Origin: Deltaproteobacteria bacterium
GTDB lineage: Bacteria > Desulfobacterota > Deferrimicrobia > Deferrimicrobiales > Deferrimicrobiaceae
Assembly: GCA_025357175.1 (NCBI GenBank)
Contig: JANXPS010000121.1
Location: 1 to 13,745, forward strand
Direction of reading: 5' to 3'
DNA: 13,745 bases
Below, piece by piece: positions 1 to 6,387 of the stretch; the first letter of the stretch is position 1; each line of letters begins with the position of its first letter. A program made the translations under genes and the position numbers. The notes under the pieces are model-generated. The model searched no databases, was not told the DNA's origin, and saw only the letters and a list, made by a program, of their open reading frames with translations.

Positions 1-30
1 CATTTTTCTATGTGCGCCTTTTGGGAAACA

Positions 31-63
31 AAGAAAAATGCCCCCCGCTTTCGCGGAGGGCAT
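31..63 (-). terminator. Rho-independent terminator after the tRNA-Gln/tRNA-Glu pair
   Basis: Read on the minus strand, an 11-bp GC-rich stem with one G-U pair closes a GAAA tetraloop (arms at 53-63 and 38-48, loop 49-52). It is followed at once by a T-rich tract (TTTTTCTTT) at about 38-30. It lies 11 bp past the 3' end of tRNA-Glu and nothing else lies between, so it should end transcription of the tRNA pair and of any readthrough from gltX. The remaining bases 1-30 hold nothing I can support. Confidence 0.9.
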
Positions 64-74
64 TGATTGATCAT

Positions 75-150
75 TGGCGGTCCCAGGGGAGTTCGAATCC
101 CCGTCTCCGCCGTGAGAGGGCGGCGTCCTGGGCCACTAGACGATGGGACC
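75..150 (-). tRNA. tRNA-Glu (anticodon CTC)
   Basis: The minus strand folds into a complete cloverleaf of 76 nt including an encoded CCA end. The acceptor stem GGTCCCA pairs with TGGGACC, the discriminator is G, and the T arm GGGGA-TTCGAAC-TCCCC is canonical. The anticodon stem CCGCC/GGCGG holds the loop CTCTCAC, which gives anticodon CTC and reads GAG. Much of the sequence resembles E. coli tRNA-Glu, including the GTCTAG...GGCCCAGGAC D arm. With C34 it should read mainly GAG, so a UUC-anticodon tRNA-Glu for GAA is expected elsewhere in the genome. It lies 3 bp downstream of tRNA-Gln and just before the terminator. Confidence 0.96.
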
Positions 151-153
151 GCA

Positions 154-227
154 TGGCTGGGGAACCAGGGTTCGAACCTGGAAGACGTGGGTCAGAGCCA
201 CGTGTGATTCCATTTCACCATTCCCCA
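154..227 (-). tRNA. tRNA-Gln (anticodon CTG)
   Basis: The minus strand forms a 74-nt cloverleaf with encoded CCA. The acceptor stem TGGGGAA pairs with TTCCCCA, the discriminator is G, the D stem is GTGA/TCAC, and the T arm is CCAGG-TTCGAAC-CCTGG. The anticodon stem CGTGG/CCACG holds the loop CTCTGAC, giving CTG, which reads CAG. As with its neighbour, a U34 isoacceptor for CAA is expected elsewhere. It is the first gene of the tRNA pair, and its 5' end lies only about six bases after the start point predicted from the promoter at 240-269. In bacteria lacking glutaminyl-tRNA synthetase this tRNA is charged by GluRS and then amidated by GatCAB; whether that happens here cannot be told from the window. 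Confidence 0.96.
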
Positions 228-239
228 ATGCGAATGGGA

Positions 240-269
240 AGTTTACCCGCTGCAAGGCTTCCGAGTCAA
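240..269 (-). promoter_or_regulatory. Putative sigma70 promoter of the tRNA-Gln/tRNA-Glu pair
   Basis: On the minus strand, TTGACT (264-269, 5 of 6 consensus) is followed by an 18-bp spacer and TAAACT (240-245, 4 of 6). The predicted start point is near 233, which leaves a leader of about six bases before the tRNA-Gln 5' end. The -35 hexamer contains the TGA stop codon of gltX. It is a pattern match by eye. It is supported by its exact placement before a stable RNA gene, but it is not proof that the tRNAs are made independently of gltX. Confidence 0.6.
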
Positions 270-1666
270 GCAGGAATGCGGCTCCGCACGGTCGAAAGGC
301 GTCGGATCACCTCTTCTTTTCCCAGTACTTCCATGATTTCGAAGATGCCTGGGGAAACGGTCCCTCCGGTCAGGGCGACCCGGATCGGCTGGGCGATATT
401 TCCGAGTTTGCCATCGGCTTTCGCCACTACGGGGGCAATCGCGGATTCCATCGCTTCGTGCGTGAATCGAGAGATCCCCGATAGCGCTGCGGTGACGTCG
501 TCGAGGAGGGCGAGACCCTCCGGCGTGAGTACTTTTTTCGCCGCAACCGGATCGATCTCTTTCTCGCGAAAGTAGAAAGTGGCGGATTCGGCCATCTCGA
601 CCAGCGTTTTTGCCCTTTCCTGAAGCGTTTTCACGATTGCGATCAATCGGTCGTCCTGGCCGGCCTCGATCCCGATGTTGGCGAGGAACGGAACCAGAAG
701 TGCCGCAATGCGCGCCGGATCGCCGCTCTTGATGTAATGGGCGTTGAGATGAATCAGTTTGTCCGGGTCGAATTTGCCGGCACTTTTGCCGATATGGTCG
801 AGGGAGAAGATCTGCTGCAGTTCTTCCACTGAGAATATTTCCTGGTCGCCATGCGACCAGCCCAGGCGGACAAGGTAGTTGACTATCGACTCCGGAAGGT
901 AGCCCATCTCCTTGTAGGCCATGACGGACATCGCCCCGTGGCGCTTGGAAAGCTTGGTGCCGTCCTTTCCCAGGATCATCGGGACGTGGCCGAACCGGGG
1001 CATCGCATAGCCAAGCGCTTCGTACAGCAGGATCTGTTTGGGGGTGTTGTTCAAGTGGTCGTTTCCGCGCAGCACCAGCGTGATTCCCATGGATGCGTCA
1101 TCGACGACGACGACAAAGTTGTAGGTGGGAAAACCGTCGGTGCGGACGAGGATCATGTCGTCGAGTTCGCCGTTGTCGAAGCTGACATCGCCCAGGATGA
1201 AGTCGTGAACGACTGTCTGCCCCCCGTCCGGCAGGCGGAAGCGGACGACGGAATTCATGCCCTCGGTTTCGGCGGGAGACAGATTCCGGCAGCGGCCGTC
1301 GTAACGCGGCTTCTCGCCGCGTGCACGCGCCTCCTCGCGTCTCCGGTCGAGATCTTCCGGCGTGCAGATGCAACGATACGCTTTCTTTTCGTCGATCAGA
1401 CGCTGGGCTTCCTTCCGGTACATGTCCATGCGCTGCGTCTGGAAATAAGGGCCCTGGTCCCAGTTCATGCCGAGCCAGTTCATGCCGTCGAAGATCGCCT
1501 GGACCGATTCGGGCGTAGACCTTTCCTGGTCGGTGTCTTCGATGCGAAGCACGAACTGGCCACCGGTCCGGCGGGCGTGGAGCCAGTTGAACAACGCGGT
1601 CCTCGCCCCCCCGATGTGCAGATATCCGGTCGGGCTGGGTGCAAAACGGGTGACGACGTCGGACAT
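266..1666 (-). CDS. gltX: Glutamate-tRNA ligase (GluRS)
   Basis: Class I cytoplasmic aminoacyl-tRNA synthetase that joins glutamate to tRNA-Glu using ATP. In many bacteria it also mischarges tRNA-Gln for the GatCAB amidation route. The 466-residue product has the usual family length. The N-terminal segment FAPSPTGYLHIGG (residues 8-20) carries the HIGH-type signature, and GTKLSKR (236-242) is the KMSKS loop. A zinc-type C99-x-C101...C126 motif is present, but the position of the fourth ligand (His in E. coli) is Asn128. The start at 1666 is chosen because AGAGGAG lies just upstream (1671-1677) and the protein then begins MSDVVTRFAPSPTG, as in the family; an in-frame extension to 1858 has no such support and would overlap amrB. 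It lies 44 bp downstream of amrB and 38 bp upstream of tRNA-Gln, so it may share a transcript with both. Confidence 0.97.
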   Translation of the reverse strand: MSDVVTRFAPSPTGYLHIGGARTALFNWLHARRTGGQFVLRIEDTDQERSTPESVQAIFDGMNWLGMNWDQGPYFQTQRMDMYRKEAQRLIDEKKAYRCICTPEDLDRRREEARARGEKPRYDGRCRNLSPAETEGMNSVVRFRLPDGGQTVVHDFILGDVSFDNGELDDMILVRTDGFPTYNFVVVVDDASMGITLVLRGNDHLNNTPKQILLYEALGYAMPRFGHVPMILGKDGTKLSKRHGAMSVMAYKEMGYLPESIVNYLVRLGWSHGDQEIFSVEELQQIFSLDHIGKSAGKFDPDKLIHLNAHYIKSGDPARIAALLVPFLANIGIEAGQDDRLIAIVKTLQERAKTLVEMAESATFYFREKEIDPVAAKKVLTPEGLALLDDVTAALSGISRFTHEAMESAIAPVVAKADGKLGNIAQPIRVALTGGTVSPGIFEIMEVLGKEEVIRRLSTVRSRIPA

Positions 1667-1710
1667 GGGGCTCCTCTGGATGCGGGTATTGATCGTGCCG
1701 GCGATGCGAT

Positions 1711-2514
1711 TCAGGAAAAAAGGAGGCCTGCGTAACCGACGACGGAACGGAAATCGCCGGATACATCTCCGGAAGTCGCGTATTTTACCAGACGGGCGGA
1801 GGATGCGCCAAGGGAAAGGGCGGCGAAAAGCGCCACCGTAGCCGGGAGGACGCCGCACATCGAGATGCGTTCCGCCTTCACGGTCGAATAAAGCCCCGCG
1901 GGGTCAAGCGCGAGCATCCGGTCGATCGCAAGGCCGTCCTTGCGCCTGGCGGTTTCGACGGGGACGTAATGGGACATGTCGGAACTTGCGACGATCAGCG
2001 ACCGGGATTTGTCCCCGGAAACGACATCGGCGATCCGTTCCCCAAGCTGCCGGCACTGGTCGATCGATAATTGGCCGATGGCGATCGGAACGAGAAAAAT
2101 GGATTTCCGGAATCGGTGCAGGAAAGGAAGGATTACCTCGAGCGAGTGCTCGTCCCGGTGGGCGGAGGGGTCGTCGCGAAGGAATGGCACCGCGTCCAGA
2201 AGACGGCTTGTGATCATCTCGTCGACTGGAACGTTCCCCCAGGGCATGCGCCAGCTGCCCGATGCGCAAATGGCGGCGTTCTCGCCCACGCCGGTGTGGT
2301 TCGGGCACAGGACGATGACCCGTTCCGGTATTTCGATGGAGGAAAAGAGGGCTCCGGCCACGCTGCCGGAATACATGTAGCCGGCGTGCGGGGATACGAC
2401 CGCCTTCGCCGACACCCGACGGGAATCGTCATGGGTCAACGAATCGACGGCGCGATCGAGTTCGCTTTCGGTCCCGGGATAAAAACGCCCCGCAACCGCC
2501 GGTAAGCGCAACAT
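1711..2514 (-). CDS. amrB: Memo-family protein (AmmeMemoRadiSam system protein B)
   Basis: A 267-residue protein of the Memo family, related to human MEMO1 and to extradiol-dioxygenase-like folds. Its biochemical role in bacteria is not settled. Family motifs run in order: RLPAVAGRFYPG (3-14), SPHAGYMYSG (41-50), CPNHTG (70-75), DEHSLEVILPF (121-131), SSDMSHY (177-183) and MCGVLPATVAL (219-229). His43, His73, His182 and Cys220 align with the metal-binding residues His49, His81, His192 and Cys244 of MEMO1, so the site looks intact. The start is the ATG at 2514, which gives the family's usual MLRLPAVAGRFYP N-terminus. No Shine-Dalgarno lies before it, and a -10 box ends 6 bp upstream. The usual partners (the AMMECR1-domain protein and the radical SAM protein) are not in this window. 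It lies upstream of gltX and may be cotranscribed with it. Confidence 0.92.
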   Translation of the reverse strand: MLRLPAVAGRFYPGTESELDRAVDSLTHDDSRRVSAKAVVSPHAGYMYSGSVAGALFSSIEIPERVIVLCPNHTGVGENAAICASGSWRMPWGNVPVDEMITSRLLDAVPFLRDDPSAHRDEHSLEVILPFLHRFRKSIFLVPIAIGQLSIDQCRQLGERIADVVSGDKSRSLIVASSDMSHYVPVETARRKDGLAIDRMLALDPAGLYSTVKAERISMCGVLPATVALFAALSLGASSARLVKYATSGDVSGDFRSVVGYAGLLFS

Positions 2515-2520
2515 ACAAAC

Positions 2521-2549
2521 ATGATATAACAAGTTTTTGAAGGCGTCGA
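2521..2549 (-). promoter_or_regulatory. Putative leftward promoter of amrB, implying a leaderless mRNA
   Basis: On the minus strand TCGACG (2544-2549, 4 of 6 match to TTGACA) is separated by 17 bp from TATCAT (2521-2526, 5 of 6 match to TATAAT). Only six bases lie between the -10 box and the amrB ATG at 2514. The start point would thus fall on or beside the A of the start codon, which fits the missing Shine-Dalgarno. Assigned by eye; the -35 box is weak. Confidence 0.5.
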
Positions 2550-2568
2550 TTGCCTGCTCATGTTGCGA

Positions 2569-2597
2569 TTGACAGAAGCGTGCTGCTTCCCTATAGT
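2569..2597 (+). promoter_or_regulatory. Strong sigma70-type promoter of the DUF177-rpmF-plsX-fab operon
   Basis: A perfect TTGACA (2569-2574), a 17-bp spacer and TATAGT (2592-2597, 5 of 6) form a near-consensus promoter. The start point should be near A2602/A2603, giving a short leader of about 26 bases before the GTG start at 2629. It faces away from the amrB promoter and the two start points are about 90 bp apart. It is the only strong promoter I found for the plus-strand genes. Confidence 0.85.
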
Positions 2598-2613
2598 GTT
2601 CAATTCGACTCTC

Positions 2614-2617
2614 GGAG
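2614..2617 (+). promoter_or_regulatory. Shine-Dalgarno that sets the GTG start of the DUF177 gene
   Basis: GGAG lies 11 bases before GTG 2629. The upstream in-frame ATG at 2560 lies before the predicted transcription start and cannot be used by that transcript, so GTG 2629 is preferred. Confidence 0.6.
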
Positions 2618-2628
2618 ACTGGACAGCC

Positions 2629-3171
2629 GTGCATATTCGTATCGCCGAAATTTCCGGGGATGGCCTTGATGTCATCGCCTCCCGGGGTAAAGCATGGCTT
2701 TCCGATGTATTGGAAGGGCTCGACCCTTATCCGCTCGAAACTTGGCGGCTCGTCTCCACGGAACTTTTCCTCCAGGTAGAAGGAAAAGACGTGTTCGTGG
2801 AGGGCGCCTACAAGGCGGAGGGCGAGGGGCGCTGCGACAAGTGCACCGAACCGGTCAGTATCGTGATTGCAGAGCGGTTCCATACCCTGATGGTCCCGCC
2901 CGACGAACTGCCTGCCGGAAACTCGCACGTCGAGTTGCATGAAGGCGACCTTGAAGTGAATTACCACAACGGTGTCTCGGTCGATCCCGAAGAAATTATC
3001 AGGGAGCAGTTGTCGCTTGGGCTCCCTTCCAAGTTGCTGTGTGACGAAGGCTGCAAGGGGCTCTGCGCCCTGTGCGGCGGAAACCGAAATCGCGGCGAAT
3101 GCAATTGCCCGGATCAAAAGCCGGGCAACGTCTTTTCCGCGCTGGAATCCCTGGAAGAGAAAAAGGAGTAG
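2629..3171 (+). CDS. yceD: DUF177 (YceD-family) cysteine-rich protein
   Basis: A 180-residue member of the DUF177/YceD family, which is nearly always encoded directly before rpmF. In E. coli, YceD is linked to 23S rRNA accumulation; the mechanism is not established and I infer a role in ribosome supply. The visible hallmark is two cysteine clusters, C69-DK-C72 in the middle and CDEGCKGLCALCGG...CNC (138-160) near the C-terminus, which probably bind a metal. The family's GLCALCG core is intact. The GTG start is supported by the promoter and Shine-Dalgarno described above and gives the expected protein length. It is followed after 4 bp by rpmF, whose Shine-Dalgarno AAAAAGGAG overlaps the end of this gene. 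Confidence 0.93.
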   Translation: MHIRIAEISGDGLDVIASRGKAWLSDVLEGLDPYPLETWRLVSTELFLQVEGKDVFVEGAYKAEGEGRCDKCTEPVSIVIAERFHTLMVPPDELPAGNSHVELHEGDLEVNYHNGVSVDPEEIIREQLSLGLPSKLLCDEGCKGLCALCGGNRNRGECNCPDQKPGNVFSALESLEEKKE

Positions 3172-3175
3172 TCCG

Positions 3176-3352
3176 ATGCCTAATCCGAAACGACGAGGAT
3201 CCAAAACCCGGCGTGACAAGCGCCGCACGCACAAGAAGCTTACCAATCCCGCCATCAATATCTGCCCGCAGTGCAAGCAGATCAAGCGACCGCACATGAT
3301 CTGCGCCAACTGCGGCACCTACAACGGCCGGGAAGTCATCGCCAAGGGCTGA
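3176..3352 (+). CDS. rpmF: 50S ribosomal protein L32
   Basis: A 58-residue, very basic protein of the large ribosomal subunit. The N-terminus MPNPKRRGSKTRRDKRR matches the L32 signature, which normally reads M-A-V-P-K-R. The C-terminal half holds a zinc ribbon with pairs C30-PQ-C33 and C43-AN-C46, so this is the zinc-containing (C+) form. The start has a strong Shine-Dalgarno (AAGGAG, ending 7 bases upstream). The stop codon lies inside the hairpin at 3345-3365. The position between DUF177 and plsX is the usual one. Confidence 0.97.
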   Translation: MPNPKRRGSKTRRDKRRTHKKLTNPAINICPQCKQIKRPHMICANCGTYNGREVIAKG

Positions 3353-3365
3353 TCCAGTCAGCCCT
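3345..3365 (+). promoter_or_regulatory. Hairpin over the rpmF stop codon, before plsX
   Basis: AGGGCTGA (3345-3352) and TCAGCCCT (3358-3365) form a perfect 8-bp stem with a 5-base loop. The rpmF TGA stop lies at the end of the first arm. The bases after it are pyrimidine-rich (CCTGTCTATTCC) but not a T-run, so a true terminator is unlikely. An mRNA-processing or 3'-protecting structure that lets rpmF be expressed above plsX is more plausible (inference). Confidence 0.5.
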
Positions 3366-3380
3366 CCTGTCTATTCCGAA

Positions 3381-4406
3381 ATGAAAATCGCTGTCGACGC
3401 CATGGGCGGTGATCACGCCCCGCGGGAAGTCGTATCCGGTGCAATCCTTGCATCGCGCGAGCTCAAAGTCCCGATCATCCTTGTCGGGCAAGAGGCGCGG
3501 ATTCGCGAGGAACTGGCGCGCGCCGGAGGGGGCAACCCGCTTATCTCGGTGGTTCACGCCTCCGAAGTCGTCGAGATGTGCGAGCAGCCCGCAAACGCGA
3601 TCCGCAAGAAGAAGGACTCCTCGATCCGGGTTGGCATCAACCTGGTCGCATCCGGCGAGGCATCCTCCTTCGTAAGCGCGGGCAACTCCGGCGCCGTCAT
3701 GGCGGGGGCGCTCTACATCCTCAAAAAAGTCGATGGGATCGACCGCCCCGCGATCACCGCCACGATCCCGACGCCGGCCGGCCCCATCGTCTTGATCGAC
3801 GCCGGCGCCAACGTCGATTGCAAGTCTGCCCACCTGGTTCAGTTCGGGATCATGGGCGAGGCGTACGCGCGCAAGATCCTCGGTATCGAGTCCCCGCGCA
3901 TCGGCGTCGTCAGCATAGGCGAGGAAGAAAGCAAGGGCACCGATCTCACCCGTGAAACCGGCGAAAAATTCCGCAAGACCAAACTGAACTTCGTCGGGAA
4001 TGTCGAGGGGCGCGACTTCTTCGCGGGCAAGGCCGACGTCTTCGTTTGCGACGGCTTTGTCGGAAATGTCGTGCTCAAGACGATGGAAGGAATGGCCACT
4101 GCGCTGGGTCATTTCCTGAAAACAGAGATACGGAAATCCTATCCCGCCATGTTGGGCGCGGTTCTGGCCGGTGGAGCGATACGGAACGTCAAGAAGCGTC
4201 TTGACTATACGGAATACGGCGGTGCGCCGCTGTTGGGCGTTCGCGGAGGCGTGGTGATCTGCCACGGATCCTCGGATGCGAAGGCCATAAAAAACGGGAT
4301 CCGCATGGCCGCGTCGCTAGGTAAGGGCGGGGTCGATGTCGAGATCGCACAGTCGATCCTCTTGCATGGCCGTCTGGCCGAAGAGGGGATCGCCGCCGGC
4401 AGCTGA
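3381..4406 (+). CDS. plsX: Phosphate acyltransferase PlsX
   Basis: A 341-residue peripheral membrane enzyme that turns acyl-ACP and phosphate into acyl-phosphate, the donor PlsY uses to acylate glycerol-3-phosphate at the start of phospholipid synthesis. Family motifs are clear: MKIAVDAMGGDHAP (1-14), SAGNSGA (99-105), DAGAN (140-144), GNVEG (206-210), CDGFVGN (223-229), YGGAPLLG (279-286) and HGSS (295-298). Length is normal. The start fits the invariant N-terminus, yet the upstream bases (CTGTCTATTCCGAA) contain no recognisable Shine-Dalgarno, unlike rpmF and fabH on either side. Its place between rpmF and fabH links membrane lipid assembly to fatty acid synthesis. Confidence 0.97.
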   Translation: MKIAVDAMGGDHAPREVVSGAILASRELKVPIILVGQEARIREELARAGGGNPLISVVHASEVVEMCEQPANAIRKKKDSSIRVGINLVASGEASSFVSAGNSGAVMAGALYILKKVDGIDRPAITATIPTPAGPIVLIDAGANVDCKSAHLVQFGIMGEAYARKILGIESPRIGVVSIGEEESKGTDLTRETGEKFRKTKLNFVGNVEGRDFFAGKADVFVCDGFVGNVVLKTMEGMATALGHFLKTEIRKSYPAMLGAVLAGGAIRNVKKRLDYTEYGGAPLLGVRGGVVICHGSSDAKAIKNGIRMAASLGKGGVDVEIAQSILLHGRLAEEGIAAGS

Positions 4407-4438
4407 ATCCCGGCGAGGGGATACCCGGGGGGGGACAG

Positions 4439-5416
4439 ATGGGAACCAGGATTTCGGGTGTTGGGATGTATGCTCCGCCCAGAGTCATGTCGAACAAAGA
4501 CCTCGAAAAACTCGTCGAAACGTCCGACGAGTGGATCCGGGAACGGACGGGGATCGAAGAAAGACGCGTAGCCAAGCAAGGCACGCCGACGTCCGACCTC
4601 GCTGCGGAAGCGGCCCGCTGTGCGCTCGAGGATGCGGGAATCGCGCCCGACGCAGTCGACATCATCGTTGTCGCCACTTTTACACCCGACATGCTGTTCC
4701 CCTCGACGGCCTGTTTCGTCCAATCCAAGATTCGGGCGAAAAACGCCTTCGCCTTCGATATCAGCGCAGCCTGCACCGGGTTCGTCTATGCGCTTTCGAT
4801 TGCTGACGCCCTGATTCGCGCAGGACGCGGCAAGACCGCGCTTGTCATCGGCGCCGAAATCGTCACTTCCATCCTCGATTACACCGACCGCAATACCTGC
4901 ATCCTTTTCGGAGACGGGGCCGGCGCCGTGGTTCTGACGGAATGCCCGGAAGGCGAGGGACTGCTGAGCTGTCACACTTATTCCGACGGAGACCTTTGGG
5001 GATATCTCCACGGGCCAGGCGGCGGGACGGCGGCCGCGGGGACACCGGATGGCGAAGAGGCTCCGAAGCGGGTTATTACCATGTCCGGCAACGAAGTGTT
5101 CAAGCACGCAGTCACCCGGATGGGCGAAGTCTCTCTCGAGGCGCTCGCGGTCAACGGCTTCACGAAGGACGACGTCGACCTGTTCATTCCGCACCAGGCC
5201 AACCTGCGCATCATAAAGTCGGTCGGGAAACGAATCGGGATTCCCGACGAACGTGTATTCATCAACCTGGCCCAATACGGAAACACCTCGGCCGCATCCA
5301 TCCCGATCGCACTGGCCGAAGCCCGTGCCCAGGGGCGCTGCAAGAAGGGCGACCTCGTACTGATGGCCGCTTTCGGCGGCGGATTGACCTGGGGCTCCGC
5401 CCTGGTTCGGATGTAG
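4439..5416 (+). CDS. fabH: Beta-ketoacyl-ACP synthase III (KAS III)
   Basis: A 325-residue cytoplasmic condensing enzyme that starts fatty acid chains by joining acetyl-CoA (or another short acyl-CoA) to malonyl-ACP. The thiolase-fold catalytic triad is complete: Cys112 in DISAACTGF, His252 in PHQANLRI and Asn282 in YGNTSAASIP. The C-terminal GGGLTWGS (313-320) is also typical. The ATG at 4439 follows a run of eight G that serves as Shine-Dalgarno. It lies 32 bp after plsX. Whether it prefers straight or branched primers cannot be read from the sequence. Confidence 0.97.
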   Translation: MGTRISGVGMYAPPRVMSNKDLEKLVETSDEWIRERTGIEERRVAKQGTPTSDLAAEAARCALEDAGIAPDAVDIIVVATFTPDMLFPSTACFVQSKIRAKNAFAFDISAACTGFVYALSIADALIRAGRGKTALVIGAEIVTSILDYTDRNTCILFGDGAGAVVLTECPEGEGLLSCHTYSDGDLWGYLHGPGGGTAAAGTPDGEEAPKRVITMSGNEVFKHAVTRMGEVSLEALAVNGFTKDDVDLFIPHQANLRIIKSVGKRIGIPDERVFINLAQYGNTSAASIPIALAEARAQGRCKKGDLVLMAAFGGGLTWGSALVRM

Positions 5417-5429
5417 GGGGCGAAGACCG

Positions 5430-6362
5430 GTGGGCATAGGACTTATATTTCCCGGGCAGGCGTCGCAGTTCAGCGGAATGGGCAAGGAATTGTTCGATTC
5501 CAGCCCTATTGCACGGGCTGTGTTCGAAGAGGCCTCCGATGCGCTTTCCCTCGACGTTGCGGCTCTCTGCTTCAGCGGAACGGAAGACGAGCTTCGACTG
5601 ACTGAGAACACGCAACCCGCGATCTTCACCGTCAGCGTCGCCGCATTTCGGGTGCTCGATTCCGAGGTTTCCCTGACGCCGGTTTGCGTCGCCGGACACT
5701 CACTCGGAGAATATTCGGCGCTCGTTGCCGCGGACGTGTTTCCGCTCCGCGACTCGGTCCGGGTTCTCCGTTCGCGCGGCCGCTACATGCAGGACGCGGT
5801 GCCCGTCGGCGCAGGCGCAATGGCGGCTATCATGGGCCTTTCGCCCGAGGCGGTCGAGGCGGTCTGCGCATCGGTCAAGGACAAGGGCGTCGTATCCCCG
5901 GCGAACTTCAACGGCGGCGACCAGGTGGTGATTTCCGGCAGTACAGCTGCGGTGGACGCGGCATGCGAGGCTGCAAAGTCCGCCGGCGCCAAACGCGCGT
6001 TGCCCCTGCCGGTCAGCGCCCCGTTCCATTGCGCGCTCATGCAGCCCGCGGCAAACCGCCTTTCACCCGAATTGCGCGCCATCCCCCAGGGACCTTTTCG
6101 TTTTCCCGTCGTGGCAAACGTGACCGCAGAGGTATATCCTGCCGGGGTTCCCGCTGCCGAAATGCTGATTCGCCAGATCGAGTCGCCCGTGCGCTGGGAA
6201 GCATCCGTCCGAAGGATGTGTGACCTCGGTGTTTCCGCATTCATGGAAATCGGTCCGGGAAAAGTCCTTTCGGGGCTGGTCAAGCGGATCGAACGCGGAG
6301 CGAAGACGGCGTCTTTCGGAGTTCCTGCGGAAATCGAGTCCGCCAGGGCTTTACTGGGTTAA
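5430..6362 (+). CDS. fabD: Malonyl-CoA-ACP transacylase
   Basis: A 310-residue enzyme that loads malonate from CoA onto acyl carrier protein, producing the extender unit used by FabH and FabF. The motif GHSLGE contains the nucleophile Ser91. The partner His200 lies in SAPFHCALM, Arg116 in RGRYMQ matches the malonate-carboxylate binding arginine, and the N-terminus IFPGQASQ is diagnostic. The start is GTG; AGGGGG at 5415-5420, overlapping the fabH stop, is a good Shine-Dalgarno at 9 bases. Length is normal. It lies 13 bp after fabH. Confidence 0.96.
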   Translation: MGIGLIFPGQASQFSGMGKELFDSSPIARAVFEEASDALSLDVAALCFSGTEDELRLTENTQPAIFTVSVAAFRVLDSEVSLTPVCVAGHSLGEYSALVAADVFPLRDSVRVLRSRGRYMQDAVPVGAGAMAAIMGLSPEAVEAVCASVKDKGVVSPANFNGGDQVVISGSTAAVDAACEAAKSAGAKRALPLPVSAPFHCALMQPAANRLSPELRAIPQGPFRFPVVANVTAEVYPAGVPAAEMLIRQIESPVRWEASVRRMCDLGVSAFMEIGPGKVLSGLVKRIERGAKTASFGVPAEIESARALLG

Positions 6363-6387
6363 ACGGATATTACAGGGGGGATCGTTC

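Noticed and set aside
851..1735. Plus-strand open frame (294 codons) opposite gltX
   Set aside because: Antisense to a clear GluRS gene; the His/Val/Asp-rich composition is typical of shadow frames.
2560..2628. ATG 2560 as start of the DUF177 protein
   Set aside because: It lies upstream of the -35 box of the promoter at 2569-2597, so the transcript from that promoter cannot contain it; the added residues do not resemble the family.
2514..3318. In-frame upstream extension of amrB across the DUF177 and rpmF genes
   Set aside because: It would be antisense to two real genes; the family N-terminus begins at 2514.
4205..5629. Long minus-strand open frame (474 codons) opposite plsX end, fabH and fabD start
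   Set aside because: It lies antisense to well-supported fab genes, has no recognisable domain or Shine-Dalgarno, and is expected by chance in GC-rich coding DNA.
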